Positions 1 to 7,377 of a DNA stretch of 15,935 nt are shown here, in pieces; positions within the stretch are counted from its first letter, which is position 1; each line of letters opens with the position of its first letter. Both the position numbers and the translations under genes were made by a program. The notes below the pieces were generated by a model, which saw only the letters and a list, made by a program, of their open reading frames with translations, was not told where the DNA came from and searched no databases. The DNA comes from Thermoplasmatales archaeon (GTDB lineage Archaea; Thermoplasmatota; E2; UBA202; DSCA01): contig DSCA01000065.1 in assembly GCA_011049295.1 (NCBI GenBank), positions 1-15,935 of the forward strand, written 5' to 3'.

Positions 1-126
1 AGAAAAACAGCATAATATGACGGGATAACCCCGGAAAAACGGGTGTTTCGGGGGCCAGATGCATGCGGGAACGGGAAATGTGAAAATTATGGGAGTTATT
101 CAAAGCCCTCGATTATCGTTTACCTG

Positions 127-225
127 ATGATTGTGGGCGGAGGCATCATCTCCTCGCTGCTGGCCTCCACGCTGTCCCGACCCAAGCTGTTCACGGCGGC
201 GGAGCAGCTGCAGCCATGGGTCTAG
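127..225 (+). CDS. possible small membrane peptide (hypothetical)
   Basis: A short frame that would encode about 32 residues beginning at an ATG, with a hydrophobic glycine-rich stretch (MIVGGGIISSLLAS) followed by a polar tail. From about base 112 to the stop nearly every codon ends in G or C, as in the real genes here, while upstream codons of the same frame do not, so coding would begin near 112-127. The stop TAG overlaps the mscS stop on the other strand inside a shared CTAG, a tail-to-tail arrangement. An AT-rich patch at 82-89 lies 41 bases before the ATG. I recognise no family. It could equally be a chance frame or the tail of a decayed gene. Confidence 0.25.
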   Translation: MIVGGGIISSLLASTLSRPKLFTAAEQLQPWV

Positions 226-1076
226 GCTTGCCGGTCGGTGGTAATGTCTCCCTTCAGGGTGTCGGCAAACCATACCACGCGCTGGGGGAAGGGAATCTGG
301 ATGCCTTCCTTCTCCAGGGCCACCTTTATTTTCCAGAGCATCTCCGTGTACACGCCGTACCAGTGGGTGGAGGGAGCCCACATGCGCACCTTGAGGTTGA
401 CGCTGCTGTTGCCCAGCTCCTCCACGAACACCTGGGGGGCGGGGTTTTTAAGGACCAACGGATGACTCTCCAGGAGGTTGGTGATGATCTCTTTGGCCTG
501 GTCTGCATCATCGCGGTATCGAATGCCCACCGAATAGGCAAACCGGCGGGCTCCGTGGGCCACGTAATTCTGTATGTTGGAGGAAAAAACCTTTTCGTTG
601 GGGAGGCGGGTATAGATTCCGTCATAGGTGCGAATGGTGGTGGACAGGATGCGTACGTCCTCCACGATGCCCGCCACGTCGTCGATGTTCACCCCGTCCC
701 CTATTTTTATGGGCTTTTCAATAATCAGGAACAGGCCGCTGATGAGGTTGGAGACCACGGTCTGGCTGGCAAAGCCGATGACTATGCCCATGATGCCCCC
801 GGCCACCAGGAGCCCGCTGAGGGAAAAGCCGATGGTGGACATGGCGATGACGAAGCCCACGAACACGATGGTGTAGTACACAAGTTTTTCCATGTTGCTG
901 AGAGTGTTCTTGGGCACCCGCTCCTTCATAATCCGCCGGATGTTGGTGCGGATAACCCGGGCGATGACGATGGCCGCGACGATAATCAGCACAAATTGGG
1001 CCACCTCCCATACCTTGGGCCCCCCGGTGCCCAGTTGGTAATTCCAGACGTCCTGGAGAGCCCCCATGATGTTCAT
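222..1076 (-). CDS. mscS: MscS-family small-conductance mechanosensitive channel
   Basis: Membrane channel that opens under membrane tension to release solutes during hypo-osmotic shock. The 284-residue protein has the compact MscS layout. Transmembrane helices lie near residues 25-43 and 65-85, followed by the pore helix region 87-120 rich in Gly and Ala (GLLVAGGIMGIVIGFASQ). The conserved junction EKPIKIGD is at 120-127, then the cytoplasmic beta and alpha/beta domains, ending in the family motif GIQIPFPQR. I chose the ATG at 1076 because it overlaps the TGA of the upstream DUF432 gene as ATGA, typical of coupled translation. A GTG at 1088 in the same frame would add four residues. It is the second gene of a two-gene operon with DUF432, which suggests that protein serves the channel. 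Family assignment is secure; gating properties cannot be read from sequence. Confidence 0.95.
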   Translation of the reverse strand: MNIMGALQDVWNYQLGTGGPKVWEVAQFVLIIVAAIVIARVIRTNIRRIMKERVPKNTLSNMEKLVYYTIVFVGFVIAMSTIGFSLSGLLVAGGIMGIVIGFASQTVVSNLISGLFLIIEKPIKIGDGVNIDDVAGIVEDVRILSTTIRTYDGIYTRLPNEKVFSSNIQNYVAHGARRFAYSVGIRYRDDADQAKEIITNLLESHPLVLKNPAPQVFVEELGNSSVNLKVRMWAPSTHWYGVYTEMLWKIKVALEKEGIQIPFPQRVVWFADTLKGDITTDRQA

Positions 1077-1780
1077 TGGAATCCCCACTCCATGACGTAT
1101 TTCTCCTTCAGTTTTTTTAGCCCCTTGGCCTGGTAGATGTCCACCGCTTTGTGCATGTTTTTGGGCTTGTGGGTGATAAAGGAGGTCTCCCCTATGGTGC
1201 GCTTCTGGATGGTCAGATGGGCGTGCATGAAGGCATGGCGGTTGTAAAATATTTTCATGTCAAAGGCCCAGAACACCACGTGATGCAACTCCATCCACTG
1301 GTAGTAGTCATTTTTAACGTCCACCTGCATGACCCCCTCGAAAAGCCGGTCCACCTCGGGCTCCTCCATATACAGGTCGCTCTTCCACCACTTGCAGACG
1401 ATGCCCCGCTCCGGAGGACCGTACAGGGTGTACTTGGGCTGGGTCTTGGTGAAGATGTCGATGCGCTCCACGTCTCTGCTGTCCACCACGAACACTCCTA
1501 TCTCCACGGGAAATTTTACATAGAACGTGTCGCGGGAGCCGGAGGCGATGACCGCCGGCGTGGTCAGCTCGGTCAGCAAATGCTCTGAAATGGTGGTGTC
1601 GGGCACGTTCACCGGCTCCACCGGGCACACAATCAGCTTGGCCCTGTCTGCATAAACGACTTTTTCCACCTCCTCGCCCCCCGCCTTGCGGTAATACCGC
1701 CGCCGTCTGCCCGTTCCCTCCACCCGCAGTTCAATGCCTTCCTCTTCCAGGTGAACGTCGAGATTGTAGGTGCCAAACAC
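1073..1780 (-). CDS. DUF432 family protein, probable MscS partner
   Basis: A 235-residue soluble protein with no predicted membrane helix or signal peptide. It resembles the DUF432 family (COG2430-like), which is mainly archaeal and often found beside MscS channel genes; I recall this from family knowledge and did not search. Visible features are an acidic, Arg-rich N-terminus (GTGRRRRYYRK near residues 23-33), a beta-rich middle and a basic C-terminal tail ending EWGFQ. The start is a GTG at 1780, since an in-frame TGA lies two codons upstream. A TATA-like box at 1802-1811 lies 26 bases upstream of it, which suggests a leaderless transcript. The stop overlaps the mscS start as ATGA. A role modulating or assembling the channel is inference from the operon only; biochemical function is unknown. 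Confidence 0.85.
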   Translation of the reverse strand: MFGTYNLDVHLEEEGIELRVEGTGRRRRYYRKAGGEEVEKVVYADRAKLIVCPVEPVNVPDTTISEHLLTELTTPAVIASGSRDTFYVKFPVEIGVFVVDSRDVERIDIFTKTQPKYTLYGPPERGIVCKWWKSDLYMEEPEVDRLFEGVMQVDVKNDYYQWMELHHVVFWAFDMKIFYNRHAFMHAHLTIQKRTIGETSFITHKPKNMHKAVDIYQAKGLKKLKEKYVMEWGFQ

Positions 1781-1801
1781 ACCTCAACATAAGGAACAGA
1801 G

Positions 1802-1811
1802 TATAAAAATA
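1802..1811 (-). promoter_or_regulatory. TATA-like box for the DUF432-mscS operon
   Basis: On the minus strand this reads TATTTTTATA, centred about 26 bases upstream of the GTG at 1780. That is the spacing expected between an archaeal TATA box and a transcription start lying at the start codon itself. Confidence 0.5.
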
Positions 1812-1832
1812 TTCAGGGTGTTCACCAAAACG

Positions 1833-1840
1833 ATTAAATG
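1833..1840 (+). promoter_or_regulatory. TATA-like box for the acyl-CoA synthetase gene
   Basis: ATTAAATG centred about 25 bases before the ATG at 1861, within the 80-base divergent region shared with the DUF432 gene. It is a weaker match to the archaeal box than the opposite-strand one. Confidence 0.4.
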
Positions 1841-1860
1841 TCTTCTTCCAATCCCCCTAC

Positions 1861-3471
1861 ATGGTGACCCATATGGACAAATACGAGGAGTGGAACAGCA
1901 ATTTTGAATGGGATATTCCGGAAGACTATACCATCGCCAAGGCGGTGGATGTTCACGCCCAGGACCGGGGCAAGATTGCCCTGTACTGGCTCAACGACCA
2001 GGGAGACAAGAGCATCATACCCTACTGGCTGCTGCGGGACAACGCCAACCGCTTTGCCAATGCCCTGCTGGACATGGGCGTCACCAAGGGGGGCCGCATC
2101 ATGACGGTTCTTCCCCGTCTCCCCGAGGTGTTTTACACCCAGATCGGGGCTTTCAAAATAGGGGCCATCATCGTCCCCTGCCCGGAGATGCTGCGGGAAA
2201 AGGACATCATCTACCGGGCCAACAACTGCCAGGCAGAGACCATCGTGGCCACGCCCGACGTGGTCAAACAGATAGACGGCGTGCGGGACCAGACACCCCT
2301 CCGGAATTTTATACTGGTGGGCGGAGAAGGCAACGGCTGGCAGTCATTTGACGACGTGGTGAGCGGTGCCTCCCGCAACCTGGAGCCCCAGGACGTGAAG
2401 GCCGAGGACATCATGACCATCAACTACACCTCGGGCACCACTGGCGACCCCAAGGGGGTGCTGCACGACCACAAGTGGATGTACTGCTTCCGCAAGACCA
2501 ACGCCGTGTACTGGTGGGACGCCCAGCCCGACGAGCTCCTGTGGGCCACCACCTCCCCTGGCTGGGCCAAGTGGTTCTGGAGCCCCCTGGGGGTGGCGGT
2601 CACTGTGGGTGCCTCCCAGCTCATCTACCAGGGACGCTTCGACCCGCCCACGTTCCTGAGCCTCATGGAAGAATACCGGGTGAACAAACTGTGTGCCACG
2701 CCCACCGAGTACCGGATGTGGGCCCAGGAAGACCTGGAGGCCTACGACCTCTCCGACATGCGCAAGTTCCTGAGCGCCGGCGAGGCTCTAAACAGGGAAG
2801 TCATCGAGCGTTTCAAGAGGGCCTACCACCTCCAGATTTACGACGGCTACGGACAGACCGAAACCTCGGGCCTGGTGTGCAACTACCACGGCATCCGCAT
2901 CAAATACGGCTCCATGGGCAAACCCATGCCCGGCTCCGGAGTATCCATCGTGGACGAGGACGGCAGGAAGGTGGAAACCGGCACCATCGGTCAGATTGCG
3001 GTGCCCATCGACCACCCCGGCCTCATGGTGGGTTACTGGAATGGCGACCAGCTGGCGGACCTGGCCGCCAACGGCTGGTATCTAACCGGAGACCTGGCCA
3101 AGATGGACGAAGACGGCTACTTCTGGTTCGAAGGCCGGGCCGACGACGTCATCAAGGCCTCCGGCTACCGTATCGGTCCCTTCGAGGTGGAGGATGCACT
3201 GGTCAAGCATCCGGCGGTGATGGAGGCGGCGGTGGTGGCCTCTCCGCATCCCGTTCGGGGCAACATCGTCAAGGCCTTCGTGGTGCTCACCAAAAAAGCC
3301 CGGCCCAGCGAGGAGCTAGTGAAGGAGTTGCAGGACTTCGTCAAAAAGGAGACCGCCCCCTACAAGTATCCCCGGGAAATAGAGTTTGTGGAGGAGTTGC
3401 CCAAGACCATCAGCGGCAAAATAAGGCGGGTGGAGCTGCGGGAGAGAGAGCGGCAGCGCAAGGACAGATAG
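1861..3471 (+). CDS. AMP-forming acyl-CoA synthetase (medium-chain-type ANL family)
   Basis: Activates a carboxylic acid with ATP to an acyl-adenylate and then to an acyl-CoA thioester in the cytoplasm. The 536-residue length is normal for the family. Visible ANL motifs are the phosphate loop YTSGTTGDPKG at 189-199, YGQTETSG at 330-337, YLTGD at 407-411, the hinge segment GRADDVIKASGYRI at 425-438, and the C-terminal catalytic lysine in KTISGKIRR (K520). The TSPGWAKWFW stretch (231-240) resembles the medium-chain acyl-CoA synthetase/acetyl-CoA synthetase-like branch, so the substrate is likely a short or medium fatty acid, branched acid or aryl acid; this cannot be narrowed. The ATG at 1861 fits the TATA spacing; ATG 1873 is an alternative. 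The gene stands alone, divergent from DUF432 and convergent with glyS. Confidence 0.93.
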   Translation: MVTHMDKYEEWNSNFEWDIPEDYTIAKAVDVHAQDRGKIALYWLNDQGDKSIIPYWLLRDNANRFANALLDMGVTKGGRIMTVLPRLPEVFYTQIGAFKIGAIIVPCPEMLREKDIIYRANNCQAETIVATPDVVKQIDGVRDQTPLRNFILVGGEGNGWQSFDDVVSGASRNLEPQDVKAEDIMTINYTSGTTGDPKGVLHDHKWMYCFRKTNAVYWWDAQPDELLWATTSPGWAKWFWSPLGVAVTVGASQLIYQGRFDPPTFLSLMEEYRVNKLCATPTEYRMWAQEDLEAYDLSDMRKFLSAGEALNREVIERFKRAYHLQIYDGYGQTETSGLVCNYHGIRIKYGSMGKPMPGSGVSIVDEDGRKVETGTIGQIAVPIDHPGLMVGYWNGDQLADLAANGWYLTGDLAKMDEDGYFWFEGRADDVIKASGYRIGPFEVEDALVKHPAVMEAAVVASPHPVRGNIVKAFVVLTKKARPSEELVKELQDFVKKETAPYKYPREIEFVEELPKTISGKIRRVELRERERQRKDR

Positions 3472-3521
3472 CAGGAGACACGTTTCTTCCCTCTTCCTGT
3501 TGCCTGGATGCTGAGCGGCGC

Positions 3522-5147
3522 TTACTGCGGGCGGATATTCTCGTCTATCCAGGCTGCCAGCCGGTGGCGGGGCACCCGCACCTGCTCCGTGGTGTCCCGG
3601 AAACGGACGGTGACCGTGTCGTCCTCTAGGGTGGTGTGGTCCACGGTGACGCAGAAGGGGGTACCGATTTCATCCATGCGCGCATAGCGCCGGCCGATGC
3701 TCCCCGCCTCGTCATAAAAAGTCATGATTCCCCGCTCCCTCAGGTGACGGTCCAGGTCCAGGGCCACCTGGGGCAACCCGTCCTTGCTCACCAGGGGAAA
3801 GACACCGGCGGTGACCGGGGCGATGGAGGGCGGAAGCCGCAGGCTCACGTAGCGCTCCCCCTCCTTTTCAGCCTCCACGTAGTTGTGCTCCAGTATACTG
3901 TAGATGATGCGGTCTATGCCGTAGGAGGGCTCTATGACGTGGGGGATCACATTTTTGCCGGTGACCGTGACCTCCTCCTCCACCACCTCGAAAAACTCGG
4001 GGTCCAGCATGACCCGCTCACCCTCCAGGGTTACCTGCAGGGCGCTCTCCTCCGGAGGGGGCTCCATACGCTCCAGCTGCTCCACGATGTCCTTGGCCCT
4101 GTCCTTGAACGCCGGCCCCAGCTTGGCCATGTCGGGCACGATGCGCCGCCGCTTCTCCTTTACCGGCTCCCCGTAGGCCCGGAAGGCGGTCATGTCCGCC
4201 CCGGTGGCCTGCATGTGCGCCGTCAGGTCGTAGGCGGTGCGGTCGGCAATCCCCACGCATTCAATCCATCCCAGGGCGGTGTGAATCTCGGCATCCCAGC
4301 AGTCCCGGGCATAGTGGGCCATCTCCTCCCGCTGGTGCTGCCGGAAGCGCAGTTTGGCCGGGTCGATTCCCGCGGCCAGGAGGAAGCGCTGGGTCAACGC
4401 CAGGTAATAGGCCAGCGCCTGGTTGTTGATGATGCCCTCCTCCATCAGACGGCCCACACTGCTTCGGAGCTCTTCGCCGCCCGCCGGAATCACGTTGACC
4501 TGGTCGCCGGCCACCTCGCCGAAACGTGGGTGGGTCTTGTCCTCCGGGTCGAAGAATATCTCGGCTTCGGCCATGGAAAATTCCCGCAGGCGGTACAGTC
4601 CCTGGCGGGGGGACACCTCGTTGCGGAACCCCCGGCCCACCTGAACCACCCCGAAGGGCAGTTTTCGGCGGGCGTACTGGTACAGGAGCGGAAAATTGAC
4701 AAAAATGCCCTGGGCGGTCTCCGGTCGGAGGAAGGCCTCCCGCCTGTTCACTGCCCCGATTTCGGTTTCAAACATCAGGTTCATGCGCCCCTTTTCCAGC
4801 GGACCCCTGCAGGAGGGGCACTCCAGGGCCTGCAGTTGCTCCTCAGACAGCTCCTCCGCCTTGAAGGCGGACCGGCATTTCCGGCAGGTGACCACCACGT
4901 CCAAAAACTTGTCCACGTGGCCGGATGCCTTGAGTACCTCGTAGGGGGCGATGACCGGGGTGGAAATCTCCAGACACTGCTCCCCCAGGACGTAGAAATT
5001 CCGCCACAGATTCTGCACGTTGTGCCTGAGCAGCGCGCCCAGGGGTCCGTAGTCGTAGAACCCGGCCTCTCCCCCGTATATCTCGTACGAGGGATGGAAG
5101 ATGCCGCGCCGTTTGGCCAGGGATATAATCTGGCTGTATACGTCCAT
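3522..5147 (-). CDS. glyS: glycyl-tRNA synthetase, dimeric (archaeal/eukaryotic) type
   Basis: Class II aminoacyl-tRNA synthetase that charges tRNA-Gly with glycine. The protein has 541 residues, close to the usual length of the alpha2 type. The N-terminal catalytic part shows YDYGPLG (31-37), a Cys-X2-Cys pair at 88/91 and another at 110/113 that probably bind zinc, RPETAQG (141-147), motif 2 FRNEVSPRQG (174-183), the glycine-specific GWIECVGIADR (293-303) and motif 3 EPSYGIDR (406-413). From about residue 445 follows the anticodon-binding domain (PLVSKDGLPQVALDLDRHLR). The start ATG is four bases after the stop of the CBS-domain gene and is preceded by GTGATGG, an archaeal Shine-Dalgarno-like sequence that overlaps that stop, so the two genes look translationally coupled. 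It ends tail-to-tail with the acyl-CoA synthetase gene, 50 bases away. Confidence 0.97.
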   Translation of the reverse strand: MDVYSQIISLAKRRGIFHPSYEIYGGEAGFYDYGPLGALLRHNVQNLWRNFYVLGEQCLEISTPVIAPYEVLKASGHVDKFLDVVVTCRKCRSAFKAEELSEEQLQALECPSCRGPLEKGRMNLMFETEIGAVNRREAFLRPETAQGIFVNFPLLYQYARRKLPFGVVQVGRGFRNEVSPRQGLYRLREFSMAEAEIFFDPEDKTHPRFGEVAGDQVNVIPAGGEELRSSVGRLMEEGIINNQALAYYLALTQRFLLAAGIDPAKLRFRQHQREEMAHYARDCWDAEIHTALGWIECVGIADRTAYDLTAHMQATGADMTAFRAYGEPVKEKRRRIVPDMAKLGPAFKDRAKDIVEQLERMEPPPEESALQVTLEGERVMLDPEFFEVVEEEVTVTGKNVIPHVIEPSYGIDRIIYSILEHNYVEAEKEGERYVSLRLPPSIAPVTAGVFPLVSKDGLPQVALDLDRHLRERGIMTFYDEAGSIGRRYARMDEIGTPFCVTVDHTTLEDDTVTVRFRDTTEQVRVPRHRLAAWIDENIRPQ

Positions 5148-5151
5148 GCCA

Positions 5152-6003
5152 TCACGACAACAGAGTTTGCATCAAGTCGATGTCACATACCATGCCCATC
5201 ATTTCGTTTTCTTCGTCCATCACCGGCATCTGGTTGATGTTGTTGTCCAGCATTTTCTGGGCCACCTGGGACAGACGGGCCTTTCTGAACACGGTAACCA
5301 CTTCCTTCACCATGACCTCCTTGACCTGGATGGGGGGAAGCTCTATTTTGGATGTCTCGTAGTACAGACGCATCACGTCCCGGATGCCCTCCCAGCTCCA
5401 GATGTCTTCGTCCTCGCCGATGCCCATCTCGGACTGGGCCACGCTTTCGCTGACGTGAGAAAACGTAAACAGGTCTCCGTCGGCCACGATGCCCGCCAGA
5501 ACGCCGTTTTCGTCGATGACCGGCAGCGCTCCGGCGTCCGTGATGCGGAAAATCTTCATCACTGCGGGCAGGGGCGTCCCCTGGTAGATGGGAACGAACA
5601 CCGGCGACAGATATTTTTCCACCTCGTCCCCGTCAAACTTTTCAATGAGACGGAGGATGTCGGAGGGCGCGATAACTCCCACTATTTCGTCGTTCTCCAC
5701 CACGGGTAGGCCGTGAATGCGCTCCTCGAAAAATATGCGAGCGGCGGTGGTAAGCTCCTCGTCGGGGGAGATGGTCAGCGGGTCGGTATTCATAACCATG
5801 GCCAGTTGTTCCTCCTCGGAGTTGCGAAACAGGTCGGTACGGGTGATGATGCCCGCCAGCTTCCTGGTTCCTGCTTTGACCACGGGCATGCCGGATATCT
5901 CGTGCCTGCCGAACATGCGCAGCACCTGCTCCCGGCTTCCCGGCACCTCCACCATGATCAGGTCGGTGGTCATCACGTCCTTTACTTTGGGATTTTTGGG
6001 CAT
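5152..6003 (-). CDS. four-CBS-domain protein, probable ligand-sensing regulator
   Basis: A 283-residue protein made of four CBS motifs in two Bateman pairs, at roughly residues 5-60, 65-120, 130-182 and 225-282. Typical CBS signatures are visible: DVMTTDL, ISGMPVV, HGLPVV with VGVIAPSDIL, GALPVIDENG and NQMPVMDEEN. A less conserved acidic linker (about 184-222, SEMGIGEDEDIWSWEG) separates CBS3 from CBS4. No enzyme, DNA-binding or membrane domain is attached. Such proteins commonly bind AMP, ATP or S-adenosylmethionine; the ligand here is unknown. I chose the ATG at 6003 because the first CBS starts right after it and GTGAGG lies a few bases upstream as a ribosome site. Longer upstream reading in the same frame runs antisense-like through the amidohydrolase gene and has no homology-like features. 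It lies 50 bases after the amidohydrolase and directly before glyS. Confidence 0.9.
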   Translation of the reverse strand: MPKNPKVKDVMTTDLIMVEVPGSREQVLRMFGRHEISGMPVVKAGTRKLAGIITRTDLFRNSEEEQLAMVMNTDPLTISPDEELTTAARIFFEERIHGLPVVENDEIVGVIAPSDILRLIEKFDGDEVEKYLSPVFVPIYQGTPLPAVMKIFRITDAGALPVIDENGVLAGIVADGDLFTFSHVSESVAQSEMGIGEDEDIWSWEGIRDVMRLYYETSKIELPPIQVKEVMVKEVVTVFRKARLSQVAQKMLDNNINQMPVMDEENEMMGMVCDIDLMQTLLS

Positions 6004-6053
6004 GGTTCCCTCACGGGATGCCGCCATTACTGGCAATTCAGGCGACCTCCCAT

Positions 6054-6860
6054 TTAATCTGGTTGGTGAATGTGGGCACTTGCATTTAAACATTTCCTTG
6101 GCACGTCGCTTACCATGGCTGCCACCTGTGCCTTGGACACCCCAAAAATGCGCTGCACGCATCTCATCTCCTGCCGGATGTCCGGCGGGGTAATCATGGC
6201 ATTGTCCGTTCCCAGCATCACCGGCACATCCAGCTCCAGCAGGGATTCCAGCGGGGGGCGGAGTCCAAAGAAGGCGTTGGCCCGGGGGCACACCACCACG
6301 GGTACCCCGGCATCGGCCACCATCCTCAGGTCCCGGGCAGCGGCCGCACACAGGTGCACCAGGAAGGAGGGCCGCAGGGCTAGCACATCTTCCATGTTTT
6401 CCCGCCGGTGCTCGCTGACGTGCAGGGCAAACAGCTTGCCCGCTCGATGCACATGCTCGGCCACCCGGCATATCTCCTCGTACTCCCAGTCGGCGATTCC
6501 GCTCAGCCCCACGCCGTCGGCCATCTCCAGCAGGTCTTCCATTTCCTTTTCGTCGTATCTCTCTTGGGCGGGTCGACCCAGTACGAGGGCCCGGGGGGGC
6601 GGGGACAGGGAGCGCAGGGCCCTTACCCCTTCCCTGCCTCCCTCCCGAAAGTCGATGAAATGGGTGGTGCCGCAGTTCCCCATGACGGCCATGGCCTGCT
6701 CCATACCCCGCCGCACCTCCGCCGGCGTTGCCTCCCGCAGCCGCCGGTGCTTGTAACCGTCCGGCGGGGCCACCAGCTCCTCCACCGTCCACTGCTGCCG
6801 GGGAAGCCGGATGAAGGCGTCTCCGATATGGGTGTGGCAGTTGCAGAGAAAGGGCTGCAT
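6054..6860 (-). CDS. short amidohydrolase-superfamily metal-dependent hydrolase/deaminase
   Basis: A predicted metal-dependent hydrolase of the cytosine/nucleoside-deaminase-like branch (COG0402-like). Over its 268 residues the metal site is complete: HTH at 9-11, H147 and E150 in LHVSE, H169 in FLVHL and D219 in LGTDN. CPRANAFFG (191-199) is the usual substrate-side segment. Family members are usually near 400 residues because the barrel is flanked by a composite beta-sandwich; here the protein starts four residues before the metal HxH segment, so that sandwich is absent. The ATG at 6860 is supported by a TATA-like box centred 26 bases upstream. An ATG at 7022 is in frame but would run through purE and its promoter on the other strand. 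Divergent from purE, so a substrate in purine or pterin metabolism is possible but unproven. Confidence 0.82.
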   Translation of the reverse strand: MQPFLCNCHTHIGDAFIRLPRQQWTVEELVAPPDGYKHRRLREATPAEVRRGMEQAMAVMGNCGTTHFIDFREGGREGVRALRSLSPPPRALVLGRPAQERYDEKEMEDLLEMADGVGLSGIADWEYEEICRVAEHVHRAGKLFALHVSEHRRENMEDVLALRPSFLVHLCAAAARDLRMVADAGVPVVVCPRANAFFGLRPPLESLLELDVPVMLGTDNAMITPPDIRQEMRCVQRIFGVSKAQVAAMVSDVPRKCLNASAHIHQPD

Positions 6861-6882
6861 AGTGGTCCTAAAAACCGGGAGG

Positions 6883-6890
6883 CTTAAAAA
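6883..6890 (-). promoter_or_regulatory. TATA-like box for the amidohydrolase gene
   Basis: On the minus strand this reads TTTTTAAG, centred 26 bases before the ATG at 6860. It supports that start codon and a leaderless transcript. Confidence 0.5.
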
Positions 6891-6910
6891 CGGTTTGCAT
6901 GGCCTAAAAA

Positions 6911-6918
6911 TTTTATTA
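6911..6918 (+). promoter_or_regulatory. TATA-like box for the purE-guaAB-mptE operon
   Basis: TTTTATTA, centred about 25 bases before the purE ATG at 6940, within the 79-base divergent region. No Shine-Dalgarno sequence precedes purE, as expected for a leaderless message. Confidence 0.5.
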
Positions 6919-6939
6919 ACCGGGGCGGCTTTCAGTATC

Positions 6940-7377
6940 ATGAAAGTAACCATCGTCATGGGGAGCACCAGCGACCAGCCGGTGGCCCAGAAGGCCCAGG
7001 ACCTGCTGGACCACCTGGGCATTCCCTACGAAACCGTGGTTGCCTCCGCCCACCGTACCCCAGACAAGGTGGAGGCGCTGGCCAAAAGCGACGCCGACGT
7101 GTTCATCGCCATCGCCGGGCTGGCCGCCGCCCTCCCGGGCAGCCTGGCCGCCCATACCACCAAGCCGGTGATTGGCGTCCCGGTGTCGGGCAAGGTCAAC
7201 CTGGACGCCATTTTGTCCATCGTGCAGATGCCTCCGGGCATTCCGGTGGCCGCGGTGGGCCTGGACCGGGGAGACAATGCCGCCCTGCTGGCCGCCGAGA
7301 TTCTGGGGGTACGTGACCAAGAGGTGCGGCAGCGACTGTCCGACTACCGGCAGCAGATGAGGGAAAAATATGTTTGA
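6940..7377 (+). CDS. purE: PurE, phosphoribosylaminoimidazole carboxylase catalytic subunit/mutase
   Basis: De novo purine synthesis enzyme that forms carboxyaminoimidazole ribotide (CAIR), either by moving the carboxylate of N5-CAIR (class I) or by direct carboxylation of AIR with CO2 (class II). At 145 residues it is a stand-alone PurE without a fused SAICAR synthetase. Visible motifs are GSTSD (8-12), the active-site SAHRTP (36-41, H38) and the glycine-rich loop AGLAAALPG (59-67). In many class I enzymes that loop reads AAHLPG; here the His position is Ala (A64), so the class is uncertain. The ATG at 6940 fits the promoter; an ATG at 6811 in the same frame would run through the divergent promoter region. 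Its last eight bases overlap guaAB. No purK-like partner lies in the window. Confidence 0.93.
   Translation: MKVTIVMGSTSDQPVAQKAQDLLDHLGIPYETVVASAHRTPDKVEALAKSDADVFIAIAGLAAALPGSLAAHTTKPVIGVPVSGKVNLDAILSIVQMPPGIPVAAVGLDRGDNAALLAAEILGVRDQEVRQRLSDYRQQMREKYV

Noticed and set aside
29..44. Short inverted repeat CCCCGG-AAAAA-CGGGTG near the left edge.
   Set aside because: The stem is only about four base pairs, too weak to call a terminator or structured RNA.
216..1136. Plus-strand 306-codon frame over mscS.
   Set aside because: The minus strand encodes a complete, recognisable MscS channel; the plus frame is His/Gly-rich without motifs.
3636..5237. Plus-strand 533-codon frame over glyS.
   Set aside because: The minus strand has all class II synthetase motifs; the plus frame is a codon-bias shadow.
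6004..6792. An N-terminal extension of the CBS protein up to 6792.
   Set aside because: The extension is low-complexity Gly/Arg/Pro-rich, lies in another frame of the amidohydrolase gene on the same strand, and the CBS1 domain starts right after the ATG at 6003, which has its own ribosome site.
6861..7022. A longer start for the amidohydrolase at 7022.
   Set aside because: It would read through the start and promoter of purE on the opposite strand. The ATG at 6860 has a well-spaced TATA-like box and sits just before the metal-binding HTH.
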